From Kappaphycus alvarezii (taxonomy: Eukaryota; Rhodophyta; Florideophyceae; Gigartinales; Solieriaceae): DNA of 64,000 nucleotides. The notes below the pieces were generated by a model. That model saw only the letters and a program-made list of their open reading frames with translations. It was not told the DNA's origin and did no database searches. Shown in pieces: positions 31,095-42,699 of this stretch. The stretch spans positions 397,492 to 461,491 of the forward strand of contig NADL03000066.1 in NCBI GenBank assembly GCA_002205965.3. Reading direction: 5' to 3'. The position numbers and the translations under genes were made by a program. Numbering within the stretch: the first letter of the stretch is position 1; every line of letters begins with the position of its first letter.

Positions 31095-32190
31095 ATGGAG
31101 CTATTACAAACAATTTTTACTGCAATCAAGGCCCTCCTTCCCGATGGACCGCACTCAATACTTCACTGCGCGACCCTGAGCTCGGATGACGCTCTTACGT
31201 TAATACGCCTTGGTATCGATTCCGAGAGGCGCCGAAGCACCTCGTCGTCTATCTCCGACCAACCTGCGCATATGACAGCCTTGAGCTCTGGTACAGAGTC
31301 AAACTGGCGAGAATTTGCGTAGACCAGATACGCGAGAATGGGCCCCAGGTTCTCAATCAAATTTAGGTCAGGACTACGTGCAGGCCACTCCAGAACGCAA
31401 ATACCGTTGATTTCAAAGTAACGGCAAGTTTATATCGCGTTTTGAATAGGCGCGTTGGCTTTCGAAAGATCCAGTCCACCCTGTGCTTTACTGCAGCAAA
31501 AGGTAGTATTTATTTCTCCCAAACACGGATATACGTCTTTGCATCAATGAGACTGTCCAGAAATACAATTTTGGCCTTGTTGTGGCACGAAAAACAAGCT
31601 CATACTATGAAAGAACCCCCTTCCATTTGGCGGGGGGTGAAAATAGGCTGTTTGTCTTCTATTATGTCCGCCCAGTAGTAGGTCCATCCATCCGGTACAT
31701 CAAAGCTGAACTTCTTCTCCTCCGACCTACCACACACTTCCACTCCTCCACCTTGTAGCTGGTATCCTCCATAGGCCATTCTAGCCGCTTCTTGACGTTG
31801 TTGGCCGTCATCGAAGGAGCTTGCTACATACAGCGGTGTTGCATGTAGACGGTAGACAGGAGGATGCGCCTCACAGTGGACTTAGAGACGGTTTTCTTGC
31901 CCGAATGGCGCAAGTCGTTGAGACGATTGTCTCCCTCCAGTGCTTTCCGGACCATCTTGCGTTTTTCCATGTCCGAGAGGGCTAGAGGACGGCCGCATTT
32001 TTGATATATACTTTACATTTCTGGTTTTTTCAGAAATCGGTGACGACTTTGCGGCTATTTTCCATACGGCGCGCGACTTTTTAGAGAGAGTATCCGGCCT
32101 CCTCGAAGGCTGAGATTTGCGTCTGCTGGTCGACAGTGAGCATCACCTCACGGCCCATTTTTGTGATAAAAGTATCTTTCGGTCGCGGCA
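31095..32190 (-). pseudogene. mariner transposase, broken
   Basis: Minus-strand pieces of a DDE transposase of about 330 residues. MPRPKDTF near 32,190 is a natural start (an ATG on the minus strand), followed by the DNA-binding helix-turn-helix. The catalytic domain is read in at least three frames. The last piece (31,360-31,163) runs from VLEWPARSPDLNLIENL through WSEIDDEVLRRLSESIPRRI, the typical Tc1-type C-terminus. Confidence 0.85.
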
Positions 32191-32282
32191 TCGTGATTAC
32201 TCTTCCTTTTGATGGAGATTTAAATACTAACTGTATCTTATTTTTATGTAGAACTGTTACGTTTTTCCCGCGTTTTTGTTTC

Positions 32283-32472
32283 GTATGACCTTTCTGTGCT
32301 ATCTTTTGAAACATGTCTGGAACGCCCATTCTGTTCTCGTTTCTCTTTGTTTTCTCTCACCCTGTTTGCAATGCTCTGTTTTCTTCTGTGGGAAATAAAA
32401 CGTTAATAGTAAATAAAATTTCGGACACACAGAGCGATTCATGGGGGTGGGCTATCTTTTTGAACCGCGCTG
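32283..32472 (-). repeat. mariner right terminal inverted repeat
   Basis: Mirror of the left repeat; the reverse complement starts CAGCGCGGTTCAAAAAGAT. It is about 80-85 percent identical to the left arm by eye. Confidence 0.85.
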
Positions 32473-32689
32473 TACTGAAGTGGGCTGTGACAAGGGAAAG
32501 AAATCCTGAGCTCTGTAAGCACATTTGCTAGAAGGTGGGCTCTAATGGTGAAGCCTGCAAAGGGCACTGTAAAATCACGCATATAACGTGCGGTAAGAAA
32601 ATAAGGATAGAGAGATAACGGAAGAAAGAAAAAAGAACCACGCATCAACTGGTGTTACATCTCTAAACGAAACAAAAGCCATGCCATCA

Positions 32690-32708
32690 TGGTACTCCTG
32701 CGGCAGGG
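32690..32708 (+). other. gypsy-B primer-binding site
   Basis: TGGTACTCCTGCGGCAGGG immediately follows the LTR end. A TGG at this position pairs with the CCA end of a tRNA primer in most gypsy elements. The tRNA was not identified. Confidence 0.55.
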
Positions 32709-32769
32709 TTACTCCGAAAAGCTGAATCCTCTAGCATAAACGGAGTCAGAATGTTCGACGGACAACATC

Positions 32770-33660
32770 ATGTACGTCGTTTCTTCTTTTATCTGGAAAA
32801 AGTTGTCATGCGCGGAAAAGAAGATGGTGAGAGAAGCTTTGAGTTACTCGCCAGTCTTGACGGTGAAGCCTTCGAGTAGATCATCGTTCAACGAGGAGGT
32901 AAAATTTGGCCTCTCACGCAACATCATGATGAAATTTCCTGAGCTGACTTTGTTTGGTATCCACAGAAGCCCAGAAGGCAAGAAGACCTTGAAGAAAGTT
33001 GTGGAAGACTTCGACCGAGACAGGAAGACATTCTAAACCGTCGACATCAATCAAAGACGTCCCTTCCTTCAATCGAGAGACAGTATTGGTAGGTAATAGG
33101 CTGTATTGAAGCTGCAGAAAGACAAATATTTTTGTATTCAGATGAAGGATGTGGAGGATAAGGTCGACACTCTGGCGGATAAGCTAGCAGATTTAAAAAA
33201 TTCGTGATCAAAAAGATGTCTGGATAATACCAACAGGTACAACAAATGCTTTTCATGTGGAAATATGGGCCATGTCGAGGAAAGCTACTGGTCACGCCTT
33301 CGCAAGGAAGGAAAGAGTGAAATCAATGTTATTGAAGAATCAAATGGTACCGGAAATGATGACGCTCCGCTCAAGGGGCAAAGCAACGAGCAAGATGCCC
33401 AGGTGAACCTCGTAATGGAAACCGATTCATCAGATGAAGAGGTGCTAGCAGTCAAGAAGTGTGCAGACGGGCAACCGGCCCGAAGCAGCAAAGAATTGGA
33501 GCTAAAGTACCGATAGGACCTTTGATAAACCCCGGCGCAGCACGAAGACCCAATAAAAGGGTTGCAGCCAGAAAAACAAAAGAAAGGTTCGAAGAAGAGC
33601 AAGAAGAAATATCTAACCGAACAGATGTCGAAGTGCGAAGTGATTACTGAGCTGGCGAAT
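32770..33660 (+). pseudogene. gypsy-B Gag region
   Basis: Capsid-like frame, then KTLKKVVEDFDRDRKTF near 32,980 (similar to the end of the capsid in gypsy-C), a zinc knuckle starting KCFSCGNMGH near 33,243, and an acidic stretch. Broken. Confidence 0.75.
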
Positions 33661-34290
33661 GCATCCTCTGGGCTTACGTTCGGACAGCTCCTACGAGAGG
33701 ACGCGGTTGAAGGTAGATACGAGATAGTAAAGCTTCTGAAGGATAGGATCTCTCAGAACGTGAATGTGTTAAAGGCAAAGAACCGTCCGGTCGATCAAGG
33801 CAGAAAAGTTCTGAAGCTAGCCCATATCAAGCTATTCGAGATGACAGTTTGTGCTCTACTTGATTCAGGAAGTACCGAATGTATTGTCCAAGAATATTGC
33901 TGGCAGATTAGCATTATCTCTGGAGGAAACAAAGAAGAACATCAAAGTGGCTACGGGCGCAACATCTGCTGTTGCTGGTGTCCTCAGGGATGTTCCTGTC
34001 ACTTTAGACGAGTTGACAGCAAAACTGGACTTTCTGGTACTCAAATACTAACCTTTTGATGTCGTTATTGGAGACTCATCAATGGAATATCTTAAAGGTA
34101 TACTGGATCTTGGAGAAAGGATAGCTAGATTCAAAATAGAAGGGAAAAATATTCAAATTCCCTTGGATCCTGGTTGTAAGCGTAAAACAGGCCCGAAGAG
34201 CGAGACGGATAGCGAGTGCTTTACCTCAGCATCGTCAAGTATCCCCTCATCCAGCTCTGAATCTGAAAGTGAAGAAGGAGAGCCATAATA
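33660..34290 (+). pseudogene. gypsy-B protease region
   Basis: SSGLTFGQLLREDA near 33,665 parallels TGITFGQLLRGDA of gypsy-C. The retropepsin motif LLDSGSTECIV lies near 33,850, and FDVVIG with ILDLGERIARFKIEG near 34,060-34,140. An acidic, serine-rich tail (SSSIPSSSSESESEEGEP) ends the region. Confidence 0.78.
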
Positions 34291-34529
34291 TGTAATCATA
34301 ATCGAGAATGACCTCATAGGGAGTTCGGGAACAAAAGATAACTCCCTTCAGGAGAAGCTTGAGCACGTAGAGGAACACCGCCAGCACCCATATAGATGAG
34401 ATAATAAGCAAAAGCGGCGTTATAGCATCCTCCTGGTACGACTTGAGGCAGGCAGATGTTCCTACCGAGCACTCATTTGAACTCAAGGATGAAAACCACA
34501 TCGCTCTCCGAGTTTATCGTATATCACTG

Positions 34530-35780
34530 CCGTAGAGTAGGAGGGAGGAAGAGCTGGATAAGATGCTTAGTGCAGGAATTGTTGTCCCTTTTTCGTCTTC
34601 ATGGTCCTTCCCAGTTGTTATTGCGACTAAATCGGATGGAAAGGCACATTTCCGCGTCGACTATCGAAATTTTAACGACAAAATGTTGCAGAAAGGTGGC
34701 TGATCCTCAATCTTCAAGAGATATTTGATGGTCTCGGAGGCTCCAAGGGTTTTGCAACCTCGGATTTGTCCACTGAGTACTGGAAAGTGCGTCTAGCCGA
34801 GAACTGAAAAGACAAGACCACGGTTACTTGCAGATAGGGCAACTACCAATTCGAAGCTATCCCATTTAGGTTAATGAACGCACCGTTCACGTTCTAGCGC
34901 ATGATGGACAGCGTGTTATCGGGAGTGGAGTTCGTCCTTGTCTACAGTAACGATGTAATTATATTCTCGCGATCAATAACCGACCACGTGGAACACATAA
35001 GGCAGCTTTGTCGGGTGGCTTTCCCAGTATGGCCTCAAGATTAAGATGAAGAAGTGATTTTTCGCGAGGGAGGAGGTCAGTCTGCTCGGACATGTCGTAA
35101 ACGAAATCGAAGTGAGCGTGGACTCAACGAAGATCAAGGTCATCCGTCAGAATCCGAGGCAAACGAATCAAACCGAGTTGCGTAGCTTTCCGGGCCTCGC
35201 TGGTTTCTATCGACGATTAATCCGTGGATTTGCGAGTATACTGGGAGTATTGCATGAGGGTACATGGAAGAATAGATCGTTTAAATGGGCAATAGAGATG
35301 GAAGAGGCCTTCGAGAACCTGAAGATTGATATCAAATCTCCCCCAGTCTTAACATTTCCAGACTTCGAGCGGCCGTTTATAGTTGAGGCGGACGCATCCA
35401 TGGCCATTGGGGCTGTTCTCTCCCAGAAGAGCTCGGATGGTATCATACACCCAGTGGAGTTCTTCAGTCGCACCTTGATGGCGGCAGAACGCAAATATCC
35501 AACCTGAGAAAGAGAGATCCTTGCTGTCGTATTTTTCTTGCGCAAATTACGGACGTACCTTCTATCTTTGGAATATATCAGGTTGAAAACGGATCATCAA
35601 GCGCTTAGCTATACCTACAAGAAGAAATATGTACATGGCCGACTTTCGTAGTGGTTGTATTTCTTGGCTGAATACAAATTCGAAATTGAATACATAACGG
35701 GCGAAAAGAACAAGGTTTCAGAATTCCTCTCAAGGTTATCTCCCCCACAAGAGAGGGATGAGAATCAGATAAAGGTGACT
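34530..35780 (+). pseudogene. gypsy-B reverse transcriptase and RNase H
   Basis: Landmarks include the block around FRVDYRNFN near 34,650, DLSTEYWKV near 34,760, FRLMNAPFTF near 34,865, the thumb-like FPGLAGFYRRLIRGFASI near 35,190, then RNase H with FIVEADASMAIGAVLSQK near 35,380 and FFSRTLMAAERKYPT near 35,460. Broken. Confidence 0.82.
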
Positions 35781-35989
35781 TGTTCATGATGAATATAAAA
35801 AATCAAGGATTGGGGTAATTTGACCTAGAACCAGAGCTTAGAAACATCCAAGATTACTTGGATGGTCGCGATTTTAATGGAGCCGACGCGAAGGAGCTGC
35901 AGAAAATAAAACGTGGAGCAAATAATTTTCTTGTTTGGGAAGGGAAACTACTGTGGTGCACAAAATTGGGGCCGAAAATAGTCCCAGTG

Positions 35990-37020
35990 GTGTCTGCGAG
36001 GGGTTAGATTCTAAATTTTTACCATGATGAGCTGGGGCACTGGAATGAGAGATCAACGGTTCAGATGATCGAACAGAGATTTTGGTTGCCGAGATCAGTG
36101 ACGGATATTACACAGCACGTCTGGTCTTGCAACTCTTGCCAGCGTATGAGACCTGGACCACGTTACGAAACGATCCTCAGGACTCCATTCCAGGGATTAT
36201 TCGACATCTTCTCTATCGGTTTGCAGGGCCTTATCCACGAACGAAAAATGGTTCGTGCTTTATACTTGTTTGGAGTAGAGTACCTTAGTGGATGGCAGAT
36301 AGCAAAGGCAACTTACAACGCAACGCGGAAGTGGGTAGGAACTTTATCGAAGGGGAGGTGGTCCACTCATTTAGACACCCTAACTACAGTCATAAGCGAT
36401 AATGCCTCATGTTTCACAGCTAAATCAGTGAAGGAATTCCTATTAGAAAGCGGTATCGAATGGAAGACAGTCTTAGCATACGCCTAAATGTCAAATGGGA
36501 GGGCGTAACGGATGATTGGGACAATTAAAAGAGTATTGGGGGGATAGTTCAATCTCACCAATGTGAATGGGACATCGCTCTAGAATCAGTTGTCTTCGGC
36601 TACAGAAGATGGCCGATGGCAGGAGGAGTTTCCCCATTTGAGCTCCTTTATAGAGTACCTCCTAAAATGCTACCTCAGGAAAGCTTGGTAGAAATTCCTA
36701 AAGAACGGACATTGCCAGATGAGGGACGCAAGGTGCAGCTAATGCGACTCGACTCGAGCAGGGCCAACAGGATTCTACAGGGGATCAACAGGCCCTAAAA
36801 TATCAAGATGAGTTCATTCGAAGTCGGAGACCCAGTGCTAGTTGCATATGGATAGGGCTTTGGGACAGAAAAGTGGCCAGCCTTTAGGCCACTATTCTCT
36901 GGGCCCTGAAAGATCAATAGAGCTCGCCATACGCGGTATGTACTGAAATCAGAGAAAGGTAGCTTTACCCTCAACGCGATCCACGCAGATGCTTGGTGAA
37001 ATACATCAAGCGCAACAAAC
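35990..37020 (+). pseudogene. gypsy-B integrase region
   Basis: A zinc-binding-like block with RFWLPRSVTDITQHVWSCNS and CQRMRPG near 36,075-36,150, a core with VISDNASCF near 36,390 and GIEWKTVLAYA near 36,455, then SPFELLYRVPPKML near 36,630 and a C-terminal tail. Broken. Confidence 0.8.
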
Positions 37021-38644
37021 ACTAGGGTTTATATATCATCTATACCCTCAACCACTGCTTAACGTCTTCGTTGAATTTGAAATCAATCATCACATGCATA
37101 TTGAAAAAATCATTATGTGGCTACGCACATCTAAAACTGAGTCTAAAGCCCTTCTCCGTATGTTTCGTTCCCTTTAATTAGCCCCTTTCCTTGCTTTCTT
37201 TGCTTCGTTTCTTCCTCGGTTGCGATCACGGAGATAAATCTCGAAGACGTAGTTGAACCAGAGATAATCATGCGGATCGCTACTTCCACTGCAGATTGCT
37301 AAAGACTCCTCAGTCAGTCTCATTGTGTACATTTCAGTACAGTCCAATATCTTCACAGGATGGGAACGTCCATAGACACAAACGCGTGAAGTATCTCATG
37401 TTCCCCGATGAACGTAAGACATACACGCCCAGCGAGAGTTCATTATCCGGAAGAGTACTCAACCAATTGTAGTCAAGCTCCTCAAGACGGAGACGGCGGT
37501 GGATATAACCAGGAGAGGACCCTTCAGCTAGAGTGAAGGGTCTACGGAATCCAAACACCTTGTGGAAACCACGGGTGTCTTTCTCGAGATCGATGACGCT
37601 CTTGAATACCTAAAAGTACCCGGCTTCACGAAAAAAGCCTCAGACCGCTTCTTCTCTGCCTCGCAGAATGGCCTTGCTCTATCTTCTCCTACGAGAACTC
37701 TCAATGCATGGGCGGCGGAGATCCGCATGCATTCATCAGAGAAGTTCCTTAAGTTCTATGGAAGATCTCACTGGAAGAAAGAGGCAGCAAGCGAGGTGAT
37801 GTACGAGCCATGGCATAGTTCACGTAAGCTTTTTCCCACGGTTTCTAGCACACCAGGAGTCAATAGATATGATCTTGACAAAGTGAGTGGGATGATGAAA
37901 GATGCATGCTGCGGACTGATCTGCGGGATCTCCTCGGAATGTCAGCGTATAGAGATCTATCATTGCCTTGTGACGGTCAGGTTGACCCATCGCATAGTAA
38001 AATACTTCTATTTATCATCTTTGCCATCTGAAAGCCAAATACTTGCGATGTTCCGAGGCGGAGATTCCGGACACCCGGTATATTCTTCGGTGTCAGAGTT
38101 GCCATCGGTAATTGAAAGCCGTTGACAGCAAGAAACACTCAGGTCACTACAGGCCCCATCTTCAATGAAAGCGACAAATTGCTTCCCAAAAAGCTCGAAC
38201 AGGACATTTTTGTGGGCTTCAAGACGAAGCTTACATCGCTGAGAACCGAAAACACAAAGAACTGGTCTGCTTCGCGCGCCTGTACAATGCAATGGAAGTC
38301 GGTTCTCCCACGGACGGAGAAAATACCTTCTGAACGACAGCAAGGGAAGAATCATTGAAATCAAGGGCCTTGAGTTTGTCCGCTTCAGTAGAACCATAAT
38401 AATCGTTCGGTAGTCGGTCTTCACCAATGTTCTGGTCCCAGATCGTGTGGTCTTCTGCGCTAGCTCCTTACGAGGGACGTTACCTCACACACTCCTCCTT
38501 GTGGTCGGTTAGTACGAGCCATTCCGGGGAGCCAGTGGCTAGGGATTTGGAACTCTTTATAGCGACCTATTACCCAGTCCGAACCTTTCTGATAGGTTTG
38601 TGCTTGGAGACGAACCCCGGGGTTTCGTCGAATAGGGGGGGCCT
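37021..38644. other. gypsy-B region between integrase and 3' LTR
   Basis: About 1.6 kb not explained by gag-pol. A plus-strand open frame (37,562-38,125, 187 codons, no ATG at its edge) and minus-strand frames (37,558-37,334 and 37,356-37,174; 38,427-38,008) coexist. The minus frame with RLRLEELDYNWLSTLPDNEL near 37,480 looks protein-like. No family was recognised. An extra gene in the envelope position or captured host sequence are both possible. Confidence 0.4.
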
Positions 38645-38960
38645 GTTGGATCTCGATATTGATGGGGCGTGTCGAAAGACTTAAGTCAAGAGTTTGGGGC
38701 AGAGAGGACGGTGTAACTGTCGAAGCACTCCAGGAGGTTGGAGTTCAAGTACTGTAGTGGGCGGTGACAAAGGAAAGATATCCTGAGCACTGTATGTACA
38801 TTTTCTGAAAGGTGGCTGTAATGGTGAAGCCTGCGAAGAGAACTGTAAAAGAACACATATAAGGTGAGGTAGGAAAATGGGGATAGAGAGATAACGGAAG
38901 AAAGAAAAAAGAACCACGCATGGTGTTACGACTCTAAACGAAACAGAAACAGCACCATCC
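38645..38960 (+). repeat. gypsy-B 3' LTR (mariner-free)
   Basis: Begins TGTTGGATCTCG and ends CACCATCC, followed at once by the GATAC duplication. It retains the uninterrupted target of the mariner insertion at about 38,749 (CAAGTACTG). Confidence 0.88.
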
Positions 38961-39025
38961 GATACAATCGACCAAATCTTCCATAAATTAAAATAAACCG
39001 CCAAATTCCCCCTTTACAAGATTGA

Positions 39026-39365
39026 TGCTGCACTGTTTAGGACAAGTGTCGCGCAAGCAGCCCTTGACACTGTAAATTGTCTAGGGTTTGAACTCAAGGT
39101 GCTATATAATCACAGTACTGCACTCAGCGCCGTCCTGTTTGGAGAAAAGAAAAGAAAAAGAAATAAGTTACACCTACCACAGTTAACGACGAGTCCGTAG
39201 TGTACCGCAGGTCGCCGCCCTGGGAAGCTCTCTTGGTAGCATTTCCTTCTGAAAAAATTATTTACCCTTACCCCAATCCTGGTTCAATTATATTCCGTAT
39301 CGATTAACGTCAGTGATTGTATTTCGACGCGACAGGGACCATGTAGAAGGCACAGGTTCAGGACA
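39026..39365 (+). repeat. copia-B left LTR
   Basis: Shares GGACAAGT, CAAGCAGCCCTTGACACTG, CTATATAATCACAGTACT and TTCAATTATATTCCGTATCG with the right copy. The exact end is uncertain because similarity fades past GACGCGACAGGGACC. Confidence 0.75.
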
Positions 39366-39548
39366 ATCCGGATTTGAAATTTTTGCATTCTATGCTACTG
39401 TGAGTATCGGACGAAAATTGCCGTTATCGCGTAACCAATTCTGTGTTAAAGCGGATAGGCTCAAGAAAAGACGGAGAACAGGCCATTACGGACTCAACTT
39501 TGTTGGAGTTCCTCTAAATTTCCAGGGAGCTAGTAGCGTTATTCTTGG

Positions 39549-40190
39549 TTGTCTATGGTTCATCTGCTGCCTCACCGTATGCCTCCACTGTTACCAGAAC
39601 CTGGTGATGGTATGATTATCAATACGATGCTCTCAGCATCTTCGGGGAGTTTTACTGCGCAGTTCTTTAAGAATCCCTTGTCTGGGCTGGCTACACTATA
39701 TGAGGCCGCTGATTTCTTCGCTACCCTTGCAATTATTGACGATTACTACAGTGCTCTTGAGATATCTGAGCATGACTGCGAAAAAAAGCTTATCAAACTT
39801 CATATTTGGTTATTACAAACGCTTGAGGTCAATGCCGAGTATTTTAAAGCTGTCATTGGGATGTTTAAACAACCAAGAGTATCCTAACACCCTGCTCTCC
39901 GGTCATAACAATGAGTATCATAGAGGGGCTACTGATGCCCTTCATCCCGTGCTCATTTCTCGCGGTAGATACAAACCTAATGTTGATATTGATCATGCTA
40001 TCGCTCTAGCAGGAAACCCACAGGGAACCCCTCGAGGGCGGAATAACGGACCAGAAGATACAAGCCTCCCGGGACATAGATTGGCACATCGTGGAGCCCA
40101 AAATCGTGCTGGTACTGCCGTACTGGGATTGTCGAGACCATTTCAGGTCAGTCCAATCGACGTTATTTGCACTACATACGGAATTTAAGC
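39549..40190 (+). pseudogene. copia-B Gag-like region
   Basis: Frames at 39,549-39,887 (helical; DDYYSALEISEHDCEKKL) and onward to about 40,180 lie where copia Gag is expected. By eye the similarity to known Gag is weak; position is the main support. Confidence 0.4.
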
Positions 40191-41839
40191 GGTTGAGAAA
40201 TACGGTTAAATGTCGATAATGAGAAGTTCCAGGTGAAACTGCGGTCTAGATAAGTAATAATGCACTGTACTTGATATTCAGCACAGTTTGTACAGTACTG
40301 CCCAACTGCGAAAAGAGAAAGGGTACAATCATATGTACAGGATGGGAGGTCTAGGATACTATGTGATGCGATCTCACGCTGAGCTCCTCTAAGTGATTTG
40401 GTTGATATGATGTCATTTGTGCCCGTCAGTACTCTATGACTGAGAGAAAAAAGAGTAACCTCTTTATGCATGCATTTGACGGTATTTACCGTCGCTTCTT
40501 AATGTAAAAAAGACGCCGACAGTACCGTCACTAATGATGTGTGAGATAAAGGAAAAGGAGTACAACATTGATGCAAGAAAGTTACAGGTTAAATATAAGA
40601 TTGAAATTGCATGGCTGCGCTCTTTCATAAGTCAAAATGATATCCAAGATATCATTGAAGGGCTCACTAAGCTGGTCGAGATATAAATGAGCTTTTTGCT
40701 CAATGACCTAGTGAATTTCAGTTGGATGCCAACAAGAAGGACTTTCTTCGTCGAGCTGTTGCTGAACACTCCGAATGGTCTAGGATACCTATATCCAGTA
40801 TAACTGAGCAGAAGTCTACTTCTCGTGGATTTGCCACGGCTTCGCACGAGTCCATTCAACACCTCAAGCAGCTTTTCCAACTTTCTGGGGCGCCTTTTCC
40901 ACATTTGGAATTGTGGGCAGTGGTAATGAAGGTATAAGCACACAGGTAATTCGATACGGTCGCAAACCACGCCAAGTACACGGCTCCGCGTCACGTTGAG
41001 AAGAGGCTAAAGCAAGGTACCACATCTATCCACATCATAACTGCACTAATTCAAGATCATGAAGATATGCTCAAGCAAGATAGTGACCAGAAAGACAATT
41101 CACAGAAAGTCGAAAGATCACATGAAGCGGAGAATTTCAAGTCTTTATTGGGAAATACTCATGATCATGAGTCTGACTTTGACTCTTCGGATACTTCAAT
41201 CTCAGGCCATGATGATCTCTAGATGCAAAGGAAAAAGATGCATACATCAACACGCTCAGTGCGGAACCCGTGACGCAGGATTTTAGGCTTGGTGGCGAGG
41301 AAGTGAGAACTGATCTCCGTCGCCGGGGGTTGACGAAAAAGGGTGATGATATCATCTTCATGTAAGAGCTTAGTACTGTCGACCTCGTTCTCGAGATGCT
41401 CCAGAAAAGACCGCAACGGATAGCAGGATTATATGTTGAAACATGTGCCCAAACTTGGTGATAGGACGAAAAAATTGAACCACGTCTGCAATAAGAACGG
41501 AGTCCATGTGGTCGTCAGATATACGCCAGGAATATCTACAAGCCTCCGAAACAACTGGGTGTGACATGTAACTTCACAGCTTAGCACCAAAGTTTGAGCT
41601 AGAATTAAATCAGTGTTTATAGCTCCTGCGGCCATTATACGGGCTATGTGATACAGGAGAACTATGGCATACAACACTAGATCGGCATCGCAGTGGAAAA
41701 CTTGGCATGAGACAGTGCGAGTTTGATTCTCGCTTGGATGAGCAGGACCTACGGGGATAACATACTCGGCGTGGGTGAGAAGAATTTCCGTAGACTGACA
41801 CAATGGGCGAATAAGACATTCGACATGGCAGAGTATTCA

Positions 41840-42680
41840 CCTTTACCATTCTAATATATGGGTTTATCACTTGCTGGGGACCAAGAGGGAGATGTAGTCC
41901 ATGACCAACACCACTTTCTTCGAAAACTGGAGCGTTTACCTCGCAATGAATCATTGAAGCAGTTCCGATACATGCGGATGAAACTGGCATTGCTGCTGAA
42001 CTCTCGGCCAATTTGTCTATTTGAAATAGCGCAATTGGCGCAGGTCACCAAGGTCATGTTATCAAAGCAGCCCAGATTATACATTGGACAGCTACATAGG
42101 GTCATTAAGTATGCTACTGATAATCGAACTAAATTTAAGGTCAAAAAATTAGACTACAAGATTCTTAAGATTATTGACTTCTTATATTCGTATTTCGCTA
42201 ACAACTACGACCTCTCTACACGGCTTTGCCATGGGATACTGCTTGGAGACGCAACAAAAATGTTATTTCTGACCGCATTTATGTCATACAAAGCAAGGCG
42301 GATCACTCGCTCCGCCATGTCAGTAGTTATAGCGTTTCGCGATATGTAGATTTCTTCATTGCACTCTCTGCCGAGTTCTAAGGTATACCGGATCGAATTA
42401 TCCAAGGCCAACTACTCACCGACTATAAGAGTATGTTAAAGTCATCTGAAAGGGTTCGACGACCTCTGAGAAGAGAATGATGCTGAACATAGCGGCTGCA
42501 CGTGAAGGGTCTAGGGACAAGGACATTTCTGACATCGACTTTATTCGAAGCTCAACCAACCTTGCCGATGGGCTTTTAAAGCGAATGTCGCAAGCGATGC
42601 TACGATCTGTCATCGAAACTAGACGACTATATGTGCGTCCTGAGCAATGGATAATACGTGATGATGCTACTACTTGACGA
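41840..42680 (+). pseudogene. copia-B reverse transcriptase end and RNase H
   Basis: ICLFEIAQLAQVTKVML near 42,017, YIGQLHRVIKYATDN near 42,080, then SYKARRITRSAMS near 42,285, then NIAAAREGSRDKDISDIDFI near 42,485 and TNLADGLLKRM near 42,555. These are the closing landmarks of copia RNase H (the KARRVTRSA and ADGLTK-type motifs). The region is broken. Confidence 0.85.
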
Positions 42681-42699
42681 CAATACTTAATCAGTTTCA

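Larger units (their letters stand above)
30897..32472 (-). mobile_element. Tc1/mariner transposon in gypsy-B 5' LTR
   Basis: A 1,576-base element flanked by TA on both sides (30,895-30,896 and 32,473-32,474). Long imperfect terminal inverted repeats of about 190 bases start CAGTGCGGTTCAAAAAGAT. The minus strand encodes a transposase in pieces: a helix-turn-helix region near 32,130 (LTVDQQTQISAFEEAGYSL), then KKFSFDVPDGWTYYW near 31,710, and VLEWPARSPDLNLIENL near 31,360 with the third catalytic residue. The place of the second catalytic aspartate reads ANAP rather than DNAP, and several frame changes are present, so it no longer makes enzyme. The intact empty site in the 3' LTR (AAGTACTG at about 38,749) shows that it jumped in after gypsy-B. 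Confidence 0.92.
30789..32689 (+). repeat. gypsy-B 5' LTR carrying a mariner insertion
   Basis: LTR parts 30,789-30,896 and 32,473-32,689 match the 3' LTR on either side of the transposon. It begins TGTTGGGTCTCG and ends GCCATCA. Without the transposon it would be about 325 bases, near the 316 of the 3' copy. Confidence 0.87.
30789..38960 (+). mobile_element. Ty3/gypsy retrotransposon fossil with both LTRs (gypsy-B)
   Basis: LTRs at 30,789-32,689 (enlarged by a mariner insertion) and 38,645-38,960 frame an internal region with gag, zinc knuckle, protease, reverse transcriptase, RNase H and integrase in gypsy order. The perfect 5-base duplication GATAC lies at 30,784-30,788 and 38,961-38,965. 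A plausible primer-binding site TGGTACTCCTGCGG starts at 32,690. LTRs differ at about 12 percent of positions over their first 108 bases by eye, so the insertion is old. Internal genes are broken in many places. About 1.6 kb of unassigned sequence separates integrase from the 3' LTR. Confidence 0.9.
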
